Below are positions 1-14,400 of a stretch of DNA of 64,000 nt, in pieces (within the stretch, counting starts at the first letter, position 1; each line of letters opens with the position of its first letter). A program made the translations under genes and the position numbers. The notes under the pieces are model-generated. The model saw only the letters and a list, made by a program, of their open reading frames with translations. It searched no databases and was not told the DNA's origin. Origin of the DNA: Effrenium voratum (taxonomy: Eukaryota; Sar; Dinophyceae; Suessiales; Symbiodiniaceae); assembly GCA_963377175.1 (NCBI GenBank), contig CAUJNA010003819.1, forward strand, positions 79,501 to 143,500, given 5' to 3'.

Positions 1-247
1 CGGTTTGCTTTTTCACTGGGAGTTCGATGTTTGCTTCAAGAGTGCCCCGGACAAAAGCAAATTTCTGGTGCGTTTTGCCAAGGGATGTTAGGACTTTAAC
101 TTTTTGCCAACTGGGTTTTCCGTATTCAACCACCAAAAGTTGTTCACTTTTAGCAGGGCTTCGCAGATTTCGCCACCAAGATTTGTTTCTTGTGGCTTTA
201 AAGGGACAACAGGGACACTGAAGCCAAGAAATTCGGCTGGGCGCGAG

Positions 248-364
248 GATTTCTTGGGCGCCGATTTGGGGCTCCGAGCCGAGCCGCAGGCCTTGGAAGG
301 CTCCAAGGATGCGGTGGCGCCCCTGTGGTCCCAGCTGGAGTTAATCACCGCCGCGGCCCTCCAG
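248..364 (+). CDS. Possible upstream exon of the PPR gene
   Basis: A GC-rich island reads DFLGADLGLRAEPQALE and ends in ELITAAALQ just before GCAGGG, a GC-type donor. Joined in frame to the island at 1636 it gives AALQ|VVEAFRLLIVEAL, a plausible helical stretch. It has no clear PPR signature and may be the N-terminal part of the protein. The start follows GCGCGAG and is uncertain. Confidence 0.4.
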
Positions 365-2899
365 GCAGGGCGAGAGCCAGGCCAAGGGGCCAAGCGGCTG
401 GTGTCCACATGTTAGCGGGCCGCTTGGTTTGAAAGGTTAAACCAAAAGGAAGCCAACGGATTTGAGGCTTCAATCCAAACTCTGCTTTTTGGGTTGGGTT
501 TGAAAGGAAACCAAAAGGAAGCTAAGAATCATTCAATTGGGGTAAGCCAAACAAAGTCATGAAACATCAGGCAGAATGTCAGCACCAGGTCTCAATGATT
601 TCATGACTTACGGGGAGACAAAAACTGAAGAATATGAACATGATGTTTTGTGTCGCCCCGAGTTGGGCCGGAGGTGGGGTACGCTGAAACCAAGGACACG
701 AGAAAAGCAGATGGCAGTGTTAGGATTTGTTTTGCTGGTGCGATCGGGAATGACCGTTCCGGTTGTTGTTTGAACGAACCGGTTTTGGGGATTCCCTTAC
801 AAGAAACCAATGGGGATGGGATAGCTTGGGCGCATGCACATTCTCATTCCCTGCTCAGAACCAGCAAGTTGTTTCAGCCTCTGCCCTGTTGAGTTGGCCA
901 TTTTCTGTATTTTACATGCGTCATACTCGAGGCTGTAGAAAAGGTGGTGGACTTTCAAGTAGTTGTGACTCCTTAGAGCACACAACACATGGTTCCATGC
1001 CTAAAAGATGAACAAGCCTCAGGTTGGCAACAAGTTTTGTATGCCTTTAATGTTCCCTTTCACGATTCTACGGGTGGTTCAGCTGGCATATTTGAGGGAC
1101 TACGAAAGGAAACACCTGCATCGCGAACGCCCGGCGATTGGACCGCCTCAAAGGGCCGCTTTGCCCTCACGACTACCTGGGGACTCGACTTGAAAGGGCG
1201 GCGTCCAAAGGCCCCAGGCGTAGATTTGTGTTGGACAACCCCACACAGGGGTTGATCAGAAGGTCCCATCGGGGGAAACCGCGAAGCAGATTCGATATGT
1301 CCACCACCAAATGGGAAAAGCTACCCATGGTCATTTGGGCCGAACGGAATATTAACAAGTACAAGCCAGGACCGCACATATAAACATTACACCTGTTCCA
1401 CCGGACCAGCAGGAAACCACCATTTTGGGGTCGTGTTAAGAAGCTATAATACACCTTAGAATGATGGGTTTCCCTTTTTCTTTCGCCTTTGAAAGCACCC
1501 ACCCACCCCCGCACCCCCCCCCCCCCACCCCCCACCCCAAAAAAAGAACAGGTATCCTCACATCTTACCGCCACAGGTGGGCCAAGGAACACCGACCAGA
1601 TCCGGGCAAGCGCCAGACCCGCGCGCGCGGTCCAGGTGGTCGAAGCCTTCCGTTTGCTGATCGTGGAGGCCCTGGGCCAGCTGATTCGCTTTGCGCCTCG
1701 GAGAAACGGCGTGGACGGAGCGAGCACTCCCTGAGTTCCCGACCATGGCATAGGTAACAAACGCAAGTTGAGACGTTTCCTGGACTTGATATACCATTGC
1801 ATTGGCTGAATCTTCGCGAGTTCCTGGACTTGATGATTTTTTTTAGGGACCATTGCATTGGTAAAGAAAAAGAAGAGAAGAAGAAAACGCGCAAGTTGAG
1901 ATGTTGGGCATTCCCCCCACTCAGGAGCTGAGACAAACTTTGTGTGAGACGAAGGGACTCCCCTGCAATCGAATCGGGGCCCGCAGGCCACAAGCGAGGG
2001 CCATCCAGCGCTATGTGGAGGTTGGTTTATACATTGGGTTTGCCTTGTTTGGTTTACCCAAAAAGTCCAACACCCTCCAAAAAAAAAATGGGCAGCCTCA
2101 AAAACACGTCCTCATGCGGTTTTGGCGGTTTTTTCGAGTCAACTTAGGTCCTGGCACATCCCAACTTGACCTTCGGCGCAATCGCCGTGCCTGTGGTGTC
2201 CTTGGCTTTGAACGTGGGCCGATGGCGACTTGGCATCCAAGACAACTGGTCAACAGCGACGCTTCGAGACTCCCAAAGGATGGCGAAAGCCGCAAAACTA
2301 GCATTGTAAGTTGAAGGGGTCACCTGGTCTCTATCTCTATTTATCACTGAGTTTTCTGTTCTTTTGTGCTGCTTAGACGGGCCCGCCAAAATCCTTCTCA
2401 AGTCGCATCGGCTGTAAGGCTATGAGTTGGCGTACCTCGGTTGTAAGGGGAAGGAGCAAGAAACGAGAGAAACCGCTGAGTGGGGTCTGTCTTTGCTTAG
2501 GTTGGACCCCCACATAGCTTCGTTCTCCTGATGGTGACCCTTAAAAAGCCTCGCGAGGTGCCATTTCCAGAGTACTTAGGGTTGGAGACTTGAACGGATG
2601 ATTCCCCAAACCTGATGCAAGCAAGGAGCAAGGGATTCCCTGCAGTTGATATTGTGCATTGTGGTTGGCGGTCTCTTCAGGGAACCGACTATGCCAGGAA
2701 TTTCTGCTTTCGGAGGCATCCGCCTCAAGCTTCATTGGGGCCTTTGGCGGAACCTCCTCCCCCGGTTGGTTTTTCAAAAAGAAATAGCGCGACCGGCAAG
2801 CACTTGAGTGTTTGGCGGCACCTTGAAGTTGCCTTTTCCGTGGTTTGTTGGAACAGGAACCTTTAATGACCTAGGCATATTGTGTACAGTAGAAGATAC

Positions 2900-2930
<31 letters not shown>

Positions 2931-3470
2931 CCAGTCCCTGGGCCACGGAACCCCCCCCCCCCCTCAATGGTATGGTCCCCCCACTCCCCCGCATCATCTG
3001 CATCTTGGGGATGATGCTGGCAATGCTGGGGATGCTGTCCAGTACCGTGTGAGCCTTGCAGCTTCGGTCCCAGACTCCCCCTTTCACCCCGTGAACCAAC
3101 ACCCCAGCACCTCTCGCAACATCCTACCCTAAACCACCTCCTTAACCCCAACCCTAACCCTAAATCAACCCAAACCCCAAACCCACCCGAAACCAAACCC
3201 ACCCGAACCCACCGCAAACCAACCCTGAACCAACCCTAAACCAACCCACCAAGCCTAAACCAACTCCGAACCACCCCAACCACCCAACCACCCAACCACC
3301 CCACCACCCCACCACCCCACCCCACAACCACAGCGGGGGGGGCGGGGAGGGGGCGAGGGTTCACGGCCTGGAACATATATACATAAACATGGACATAGGC
3401 ATAGACATGCGCTGCTAGATAGATAGATAGATAGATTGATAGATTGATAGATTGATAGATTGATAGATTG

Positions 3471-3522
<52 letters not shown>

Positions 3523-6500
3523 TACACTACAAAGAGCAACATATGATATCAGCGTTTGGAGGAATCCCCCTGAAACGAATGAAGTCCCCAAAGGAAAGGA
3601 GATTCTCAACCCTAGCATCCAGATTCCGATGTCGAAACAGCGATGGGATCGGAAGGGCCCAAGCTTCCCGCGTCGAACCTGATCAACCCAGTGGGTTTGA
3701 TGGCTGGGAAGCCATTCGGGTCTGTCTTTTTTGAGGGGGCCCCTTCAAAATGGCTGGTTTCCTTGTAAGGGTTGCCGTTTTTTCCTACCAAACAAGGCTT
3801 TGGTGCATTTTGCCAAGGGCTGTTAGGACTGAATAATGTTTTGCCAACTATTGGGTTTTCCGAATAAAGCCACTAAAAGTTGTTCTGTTAGCAAGAGCAG
3901 ATTTCGCAACCAAACAAGGGGTATGGTCCGGCAAATCTCCATGGGGACCCCTCAGCTTGGTGAACCAAATCCCGCGGGTGCCGGTTTCGTTTTTTTGGGA
4001 GCAACGGGTTTTCGGAGCATGGCCTGAAGTAGCCGGAAGTATCCAGCCATAACTGTAACCATATGAGGTTCGGTCTATATTTGTCCAGTTCGGATATGAG
4101 GTTCGGTCTATATTTGTCCAGTTTGTGGTTCGTTTCGAAGGGACATGTGGGGGGCCCTTTGAATTGATTAGCACGGACATATGCGCCGGGCAAATGAACT
4201 CGCGACGGTGCACCGTAATTTCGGAAAGTTGTTGCGAATCCTGCTGAATCCGCCCAAGGAACATCCTGTAATAAACCCAGGTTTGTGGTTTTTCCTCCTC
4301 CACTTCCATGTTGTGCGAGGGTACCTACCCACAATACTTCCATTTGCTTTAGAATATGTTATTTATCCTGTTGGTTTTAAAGGGAATCTATGACTACTGG
4401 AAATATGTTTATTTTGTCCAGGGGGCTTAAGCAAATGGATAGGCATTGCCTCTCGCCCTGGGCTCAAGCCCGATGTATTTGCCCCGGGCCTCGGCCCCGA
4501 CGGATCACCCGGCTCGCTACACCGCGGCCATCGGCCGCTGCCGGCGGCAACGGCAATGGAACGTGGCGCTGCTCTTGCTGCGGGAGGCGGTTCGAAACGC
4601 CGCAATTCAGCTCGCTCCCCCCACCTTTCTGGAACTTAAAACAAGTTGGGCTTATTTGAGTGGCATACAAGCCAGGATCTTCTGACCCGCGAGGCAGGTT
4701 TGAGCTGTCACGGTGCAATGGATCTCTGAAAATGCCATAGCTGCAACTTAAGCGGAAACCCACAAGTGAAGCCCTTCAAAGGAGGTTCCTCTCCATATTG
4801 CCTTTGGTGGATTCCGGCATCACTCTCCAACAACGAGATTCTGTTTGGTGGAGTGATGCTGAAGCGGACACATAAGGAACGGGGGGAAATAGAGTTTGCT
4901 AGCCGCTTAACTCCACTATCATTTGAGTGGTTGTGCTTTGATAAGCCTTAGATTTGTTAGGGACTCCTCCAGCACCCAACAGCCTCCTGCCCCCGAATGG
5001 TTAGGGGTGAAGTAGCCTCTTTGGTCGGAATGAGGCAAAAATAAGCCAAAAAAGGCCTCATCCCTTACCAGGGTAGCGTGGCGGGGTTGGTGCCCTATGA
5101 AAACCACTGCTGCAACTTCTAGCCTGAATGAGTTGAAGGCCCCCATGGTATGAACCCCTGGGTTCAAAGATGTGTCCATCGAATTCTACCGAAGCTTTCG
5201 GAGGTCCTGGCAGCAGAAGTGCTTGCAGCTTGAAAGATGCCCCAAGGCCTCTGGACCCCAAAGCTCTCCCATGCCTCGCACGAAGTCCAGGGACACAGGA
5301 AGCGGTTTTTTGCTCGTGCACCGAGCCAGCGGATTGACAGATCCGATCCGTAGCTGTTCCCAACCTGGATGGCCGGAAGTTTCAGTGATTTGCAGCGGCT
5401 GTCTCTGGAGCGTATAGACTCCAACTCTATTTGGGCGCCGTCTGTTTGCGGAGGGAAGATTCATAGCGCAGGTTGCGGTCGTCGGCCTGCAGCTGAACGG
5501 CATTGTTGCCAGTGCCACGATCAGTGCGTGCGAGAAGAGCGCTGGGTCCCCAGCTTGATACGAAACAAAAAGGAGACCGAAACCAGTGGCCAGCAGGAGA
5601 TGAGAATTGGAATGACCCCTATAAACAATCCCCTGTGGTTTCCTTCAAGGCAAGGTCATTCCCCACCTATCGCACCAGCAAGATGTTCGGTGGTTATTGC
5701 TTTATGGCTTGGTTTCATGGAGGCGGTTGTGGGGTTTTAAAGATCCCATGGGTTTCAGGTTCGCGTTGGAGTGAAACCTATGAATTCTCTCGGATTCCGA
5801 ACATCTGAGGTCTGAGGTTGAATTCAAGTCCTTTATCTAGACATGGGGGTTCGACTCCGTCCCAACTGGTGCAATTCTTAGTATTCCTGGGGGTTGGCAT
5901 TTATCCTAAGGGTTGTTCCCAAGGGGTTTCTTCAAGCTGATGAACCAGTTTGGAAAGCTAGTTTTGAACCCATCGGTTCCTCTGTTTCAACGTTGTGGTG
6001 CTCACTCCAGCCCTTGGGTCGGTAGGGAGGGTCATGGACCAAATGTATTTGTATTTGGGAGTGTCTTGAAACAGGCGAACCCCCAAAAGTAGCTGGCTTC
6101 CTGTTGTTTTCCTTTTGTTTGAACCAATCAAAAGGGGTTCCCCAAAATCAGGACAAACCCGAGCATCGTGTTCCTTTGAGGAAGTAACCCTCTTTAGGTT
6201 GCTGTTCAAGCCTGCCAAACTTTGGGGAGTTCCATCATCTTGTTCCATCATCTTTCGGGACCTTTGGGAATTTCGACCACAATTCTCGAGGAGGTGTTGT
6301 TTCCGGCCCCCGGGGCGAGAATTCAAAGAAACAACACTGGGGCCCCGAGAGGTTCATTTCAAAGTATGGGAGTTTAAAAAAAGAAGGCCGACGCCGGCTC
6401 TGAAGAGATCTGTGTCCCTTTGGCTAAGGAATGTCCCTGGATCAACTTTTAGGACCATCTCGCACGTGTCAAAACTGGTCCTTTCACAATGCTGGACAAG

Positions 6501-9500
6501 GAGAATACTTTTCTCCAAGGTTCAGGCTTGAAAACCAATACACCGAACTTCGAAGTGTTCTGAGAAATCCCGAGGTTTAAGGTTTTCATACTCCGCGGGT
6601 TTTCATTTTCAGCTCATCCCACTGACAGTCCACCCCAACTCCCACCCCACTCCAACATCCACTGCTTTCATACCCCCTCTGTTTTCATCCCAGGCTTAGG
6701 TGTCCGACTCTTTTTTACGTCCCCCACTCCCACTCCACCCGTACTAGGTCCCCCAGCTAGGTGCCCTTTTACCGTTTCTTTTTTGGGGGAGGGTTCCCCT
6801 ACAAAAATAGACGAAAAGACGGTTCCAACCTATTCTAACCTCTCTACTGGAGGGCCTAATTTATGCAGGAGCCCCTAAAAAGTTTCATTTGGTTCATGCA
6901 ACCAAACCCCCAAACGGTTCATTCGCAGGGTACCCCTTATTTTTACCTCTCTACTGGAGGACCTAGTGTCATACCCCCTCTATTTTCATCCCAGGCCTAG
7001 GTGTTCGACTTTCTTTCACGTCCCCCACTCCCACTCCACCCTTAACCTTAGCGCGGCGGGAACGCAGCGATTTGTGCGATTGCGACTTGCGATTTCTGCG
7101 AGCCCAAGGTGAATCGCAGCGATTTGGGGAATAGTAGTTAGTTTGAGGGGATATGTGCTAAGCTTGGTTGGATATGGTTGGGTGTCGAAGCAGAAAACAA
7201 TTTTCATCAGGGGAAGGCAAAATGGGTTTGGGAGCGATGTTTGCTTTTGTGATTGTGGTTTGGCTGGGTAGACAGAGAGGCGGCAGGTGCGGCAAGGCTC
7301 TAGAAACGAATTTCGTCTTGGGAAAATGGGTTTGGGAGTGTTCCGATGTCTCTGCAATAGTTGCAGGCCGAAGTAGCGATTCAGAGGGCGACTGGGAATC
7401 GAGGAAGATCCTTTAGACGCAAAAGCTTGTGGCTTCAGATATCACTTTTGGCCCTTTCCCGTGCAGAGAAAGCAAGGCAATGTCAAAACCAATGCTTTCT
7501 GCGTTTCGCAATCAGAGCCCCTAAGCAGCGATTCAAAGCTAGCGATTTCAAATCGCTGCGTTTGCGATTCCCTGCTTTTAACCCAATTGCGAGTTTGCCT
7601 CGCTAAGCCCTTAACCCCAAGGGAACCTTACCCATTCTTTCCAGGGATACCGGAGACCCAGGGAGAACGGCTGGCTTTTGAAAAGAGCGATGGTTGAAAA
7701 GATCTTGGTTCAGTTCCAAACCCCCTGTTGATTCCTTATTGAGAACCAAAAGAGTGCCCTTGGGGGGGGGGGGTCTGGTTGAAAAGACTGGAATCGGACT
7801 CAACCCCCGAACTGGATCCAAGACAGGCGGCGTGGCGCTGGGCGCTGCAGCTCCTGCCCTCCGCGCGCGCCCTCGCCGGACGCCTGCGGCAAGAGGTGAC
7901 CAGCCGCGCGGCGGAAGGCGGACGTCGGCCGGGTGGGAAGTCTCCTCCAAAGATGTGCCGTCCCCTTTTGGCTGAAGAAACCAGTGGGTATCCTGTGCGG
8001 CAAACCCAAATCAAGAAAAAACACACCTCCAAAACCTCTTTTACCTCTTTTTGGGGAAGCATAGATGAAACCCTCGTCTTTTTGAGCTGTTTTTTTTTTG
8101 TTTTTTTTCCCCCCGTAATGTGGGTCAACGTTTTAAACCACCAGGATATGGACCGCAGGTTTGAGCCCTTGGTTCCATTTATCATAACCCATTTTGGGTA
8201 CCAATTTTTGATCCACATCCATGTCTTTTTTGTCCCTGTTGGTTTTTGAGGGAATCTGTCACTACGTGAAATAAGCCTTCTTCCAGTTTGGGCTTAAGCA
8301 TTTGCCTAAGGTGGTTGTTGTTTCTGGCCTGTTGGTTTCTGAGAGAATCGATTTCACTGCTGGAAATATGGTTGTTTGTTTTTTTTTGCCGGGGCCTTAC
8401 GCAAATGGAAGTGTGTCTTTTGCTGGGAACCCCTCAACAAGGATGGTGGCCGTGGCTTCTGTCCGAGGCTTCAACGCGGCCAGCAGCGCCTGCGAGAAGG
8501 CGGCGCGCTGGCGCGAGGCGCACGGCCGCATTCACGGCCGAATTCACCCCAAATGGTGATTTACGTGGGGAATCGCCCCCCAACCGCCTGATTTCAGGTT
8601 GGCGAAATATGATAGTTCAGCCGGAGAATTGGAATGACCCAGATTTGAGCTCAATCCAACTGGTGGTTTCATTTGAACAAATCCCCTAGGTTCATTTCCA
8701 AACCCCCTGTTGATTCCTGACTGAGAACCGAAAGAGTTTGCTAGGGGGGTCTGATCGTGAGTGTAGTTTTGGGATCGGTTTCAATGGAAACCAATGGAAC
8801 GCAACCCATTTTGCTGGGCTGTACAAAGGCAATCCGCAAGATCCTTACCTTCCGCTTACGCAAATCAACCGGTCCATTGGGTTGTTGAGGATTGGCCAAC
8901 CCTCCGAGCAATACTCCTAGAGTTCCCTTGGGGGGTCTGATGAGTACTCCCTTGCGGAGCACCATGGATCGCAAAAATGGAGTCCGCCAAAAGGACATTC
9001 CTCACTTGGCGGCACCACCCCAACCCCCCACCCCAACCCCCCAACCCCCCACCCCAACCCCCCACCCCCCCACCCCAACCCTCCCCCACCCCCCACCCAC
9101 CCCAACCCCCCCACCCCAACCCCCCCCCCCACCGCCCCCCCCACAACCCCCCCCCACCTGAGATTGTGTCACGGGACCAAGTGTCTACCAAGTGTCGGGT
9201 GTTTGGAGCAGCCGTATGGGAAAATCCCGCTCTCTGAAAGGTTTCACTGCCAGCCAAAAGGACCTTGACCACGAGAGCTAAACCCCAAATAAGGAAAATG
9301 GGCAAGGGAGTTAAACCAGTTAAACCCCAAATAAGGAAAATGGGTAAGGGATACATGAAGGCCTTTGTGGAGCAATCCTTCCAGTGATTGAGGGCAGAGG
9401 GGAGCCAGAACCATTTCCAGCCTTGGAACTCCGTGGCCCGTTCGGTCAACGTTTGAGTATAACTACGGTCCGTTGTGGAGGGACGAGGAGGGGGACGAGC

Positions 9501-11455
9501 TCAAAATTTCAACCACAAGAGCCGCTGCAAGAAGCTTCTTCAGTTTGAAGGACTTGATGAAAACCCACGGAATCAAGCAGCCAGAAAGAGACATGTGCTG
9601 AGGAGTCGTCCAGCGCGAATGCACCATGGATGCTGAGACGATTGCACCACATGTTCCCATCTCAGCAACAAGCTCCCAACAAGATGTGTTGTAATCAGCA
9701 TGTTCCAACCCCCATAAGTTCCAAACAGCATATTCTCAGCATGTTGCAACGAACCTTTTGGAGGGTTTCAGTTCCTTGGTCGCATTTACCAGAACCAGCC
9801 CATTTCGGGGTGACCCGATTTTGCCCCACCCACAACCCATGGCCTTGTTCCTCCGCTTTCCCCGCGCCTGCGTCGCAGGCTGCGAGTCTCCTGGCCGCTT
9901 CTCGCAGCGCGGACGTGGTGAGCTTCAACACGGTGATCAGCGCCTGCGAGAAGGGCGGCGGCTCGGCGCGGCAGCGTTGCGCGAGCAGGAGTCCCAACTA
10001 GGCCCCCCAGTCCTCAGGCAGGGCGGCCTGCGGCTGGAACAGAGGTCGCTCATAGGTTCCCATTGTGCGAGGCAGGACAGGTTTGTCCTTTCGCAACCTT
10101 TTGGCTTTCCCTTCTCCCCATTTGTGTTGGCTTTCTCTGTTGATTTCAGCTGTTGCATATATATATATATAGGTATACACCGATATGTTGTATGTACATA
10201 GGCATACACAACAGTCAGGGTGAAAGCTGGGTTGTTCAAAATCAATCCTAACTGAATTATGATGCCATATTTTTCAGTGGTTTCCCTGTCTCTGGTGTCC
10301 CACAACGAGAGAACGGATTGGGGATGCCCCCACCCAGACCAACCCAGGCAAATGGATGGGACAATCTCCTTCCTGTCGGTGGGTGAGGAATGATCTCACA
10401 AAGGGCTCTGGGATGGCTTGATTTGCCCTCCGATCAACTAGCAAAAATCCTCACGAGCGGGGAGGAGGGGTGGGGGTCCTGGAAGGCAGTTGGCCCTAAA
10501 ACGGACGCTCCAACCAATTCCATGTGAGTAGCTGTGGGTGCACCCAATCTTACAGGTCATTGACATCAGGGCTGCTTGAGTTACCCAACTCCAGGGGTGC
10601 TGCGAGCCTCCGATGACCAAACCTCCCGGGTGGAGCCCTTGTTTCGAATGGATCTCGCCAGCCTTTGGGGCCATGTGTTCAGCCGGAAAGGCCTCTTTCC
10701 GAGTTGATCAACCAACAGATCCCCTTCAGCCGGCGCTCAATTGATTTCCTTTCGAATCAACCAACCGGGTGTCCTTCTCCCCTGGCCCCGGTGCAAGTAA
10801 GCTATCTTCACGGAAAACAAATGAAATACCATTCCTCTTGGAAAAGCCGAAGGGATGGCGACCTTGGAAACAAGTCCGCGTCTTTGCAGCACCCCCTCCG
10901 TAATTTTTGGCGCTTCCTTTGGGCCTTTCACCAGAAAACTCGGGGGGGTGGTTCTTTCAAATCGTTTCTTGTATGGGGGCTCTTTCAAAACTGGGGCGGT
11001 TTCTTTCCTTTCACCAAACTTTGGGCAGTCAACTTACGAACCATCTGAATCTCAGATTGTTGGAGGTCCCTCTTGGGAAACAAAATATCATCATTTGGCG
11101 CACGGTTTTGTTTGGTGTCCAGCTTAGACGTGAGCTGTTCAATGGATGTCGCGAAGGCAAGTGGGCCTTTGCCGTGGACATCTGCGAGGCGGCCTTCAGG
11201 CCGGAGATGATTGATCCGGTGTGTGGTTCTGTGCTTCTTTTTGGTTTCTTGCTTGCTTGTTTGCTTGTTTGTTTGTTTGTTTGTTTTGCTGGTGTTCCTT
11301 TGGTTTCCCTGTAAAAAAAAAAACCTGAAATTATACTGTCCCCTGAACAAACACACCCACACACACACACAAACACACAAACTCACACAGACAAACACAA
11401 ACCCACAAACACACAAACACACACACAAACACAAAAACAAACACAAACACAAACA

Positions 11456-11495
<40 letters not shown>

Positions 11496-14400
11496 CCCAC
11501 ACACACACACACATACACACATACACACATACACACATACACACGTACACACATACACACATACACACATACACATACACACGTACACACACACACACCA
11601 CACACCACACACCACACACAACACACCACACACAACACACCACACACCACACACCACACACCACACACCACACACCACACACCACACACCACACACCACA
11701 CACACACACACACACCACACACCACACACCACACACCCCACACCACACACCACACACCACACACCACACACCACACACCACACACCACACACACACACAC
11801 CACACACCACACACACACACACCACACACCACACACCACACACCACACACCACACACCACACACCACACACCACACACCACACACCACACACCACACACC
11901 AAACACCACACACACCCCACACCACACCACCCCTCACACACACACACACACACCACACACACACACACACCCACCCACCCACCCACGCACGCAGGCACGC
12001 ACGCACGCACCCACCCACACACACACTCACCCACCCACCCACCCACGCACGCACGCACGCGCGCGCCCACACACACACACAGATATTGTTTAACTTTCAT
12101 CTCCCCGCCGCTTTGCTCGCACTCAATTCGCTCGCTGGCAGGTTCCGGCTCCGCAGCATGGTGACCTTCAATGCCACGCTCCTTGGGCGAATAGTGACGC
12201 CATGCTCGGTGGCGGCGTTGCAATGTGAAGGTTCCGTCACTGGAGGGCGTCAGGGAGGCAAGGCGAAAGGAACAAGACCTAAGAAGCTGGGCGAATTATT
12301 AAGAGTTGCCCAGATTTTATGAGGTTCGGTCAAAAAGCACTTTTCTTTGACAGTCGATGGACAAAGTCATTTTTGCACCAGGTGGGATTGCTGAAGCCCT
12401 AAACCGGTTGACACACCCCCACCACTGGTGCAAACATATTTTTTGCGTAACATTTGCAAAAATCCACAGAGTACCCAATTGATATCAAGCGTCCCCGAAC
12501 CAATGTTTTGTCTCAGAATAGGGGACCCTCAAAAATAGGTGGGCGTGGCTGTTGTTTGCCTAGAAAAAGCCAACCCCACAAAAGGGTACCCGATAGAAAG
12601 ACGCCTTGCTGGTCACCTACTGTGGATGGACGAAATCCTGCACCACCTACCAAACCCTGGAATGATGATCCCCAAGCAAATATCAACCAGCAATGGTTTC
12701 AACCATGGCTTCAAAGTGGTGCGAAATGGATTTCGCAACCATCCACAGTATGTGTTCCTCATAGCCCATGTTCCGTAGGTCCCTTAAGGGCGTTGACCGA
12801 GGCTCAGCGCCTGCGAAAAGTGCGGCAAGTGGCGAGAGGCAGGATTGGGAGGCCGAGGAAAGCCCAGAGGTCTGTGTACCTCAAGGGAAGCAGAACTGAG
12901 AAAACCCCGCTGAAACCAAAAAGGAAATGGGCGCCTGTCCTGTTTGGGAGAGTTGGAACCGAAACTGACTTGCCCCAAACAAGACTTGCGGTCTGAACTT
13001 TCTTTTGTTGTTTTTGTTTAGTGGTTGGAACAAAAATACAAGTTTCAACTTTTAAAAGTCCGAACAATTTGCACCAAATGAAACCCGAATGGAGAGGAGC
13101 TTGGGCAAACGGAAGCTTCGACCTTGGGCCTAAGCTAGGACCCTTGCAAAATAGAAAGGGGCCCTTTGCGTTGGCCGAAAAAAATATCTTTCAACCACTT
13201 GCTAAGTCTTTTGGTTCCCAAGCGCCCAAACAATATCGTTATTTCCAGGGTCTTTTCGGGTCAGGTGTCAAATTAACGTACCCCAAGCTGTCTGGCGCTT
13301 CGTCCAAATGGTTTCATGTTTGGCAGTGGCTCAAAAAACCGGTACAAAAATGGAACCCTGGTAAGTGGAAACATGGACCACAACCTGCGGTTTGCCCCTC
13401 CTGTGTAATTTTGAGCCACGCCCACTTGGTCTTGGGCTGGCAGCTTGCGCCGCTGATCCCCTGATCCGAGGCGCTGGCCCGGTTCCCGCCCTGCCCGGAC
13501 GCCATCGCCCGCAACGCCGCGCTCAGCGCCTGCGAAAAAGCGAGCTGCTGGCAGCAGGCAGCCGGCACCCGAGCCCGATCGGCGATGCGTAGCGCGGGGG
13601 GTGAAGAGGTGTTCAACTTGAAAACTGGCTGGTGCTCAAAGAATAAGTTGGAATGAGCCCTATGAACGGTTCATTCCCAACATGTCCCAACCCCTGTTGA
13701 TTCCTTACTGCGAACCAGCAAGTAAAGGATCAGTGGTTGTCGTATAGGGGTTGTGGAGAATCTGATTGGCCAACCCTCCATGTACAGCCCACCTTAACCA
13801 GCTGATTCAGTTTGGTGTTTCTACTTGTAGGTGATCTTTAGGTGTATTCTTTGAGGGACCCTATGAAACTCCGGGTGTGCTGGGGCTCTTTTTCTTCCCG
13901 ACCCCAAGGTCTTGGTTAACCACTTCTGTCCAGGGGTTGACAACAAGTCAGGGCCCTTGACCTGCGCGGAATCCCGGCGGGGGCAAACCAGCCAGGGCCC
14001 TTGACATGGACTCCCTTGGAACTTTCAAGTTTCCTGAATAGGTGTTGAAAAAGGGGTTGACCCAGGCGCTTCATATCTTGTCCTGTAACCATGGCGTCTG
14101 AGCAACCTATAAGTTTGGCTATTTAAGCTTGGAAAAGGATTTTCCAATTACACCCTGGGATTACAAAAACAAAAAAAAACAAATTAACCCAACTAGCTGG
14201 ACAGAGGCTAGCACAGGGTGCTTCCCTAGAGAGCGTAGTCCCAGGATGTAATGAGTTTGGGAGTCCTCCAAACCCGGCGTTATCAATTCAGCGTTGCATG
14301 GAAAGGTCCGCCGGCACTTTCGGAGTTCCCTTGTAAGCAGAGGGTTCGTACTGTGGACGAAATACTGCACCACTTTGAAGCCGTGGGAAACCATTGCTTG

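Noticed and set aside
11211..12223. Very long open frames (up to 412 codons) across 11-12.2 kb on both strands
   Set aside because: They are translations of CA-type microsatellites (His/Thr or Cys/Val runs) with no protein signal.
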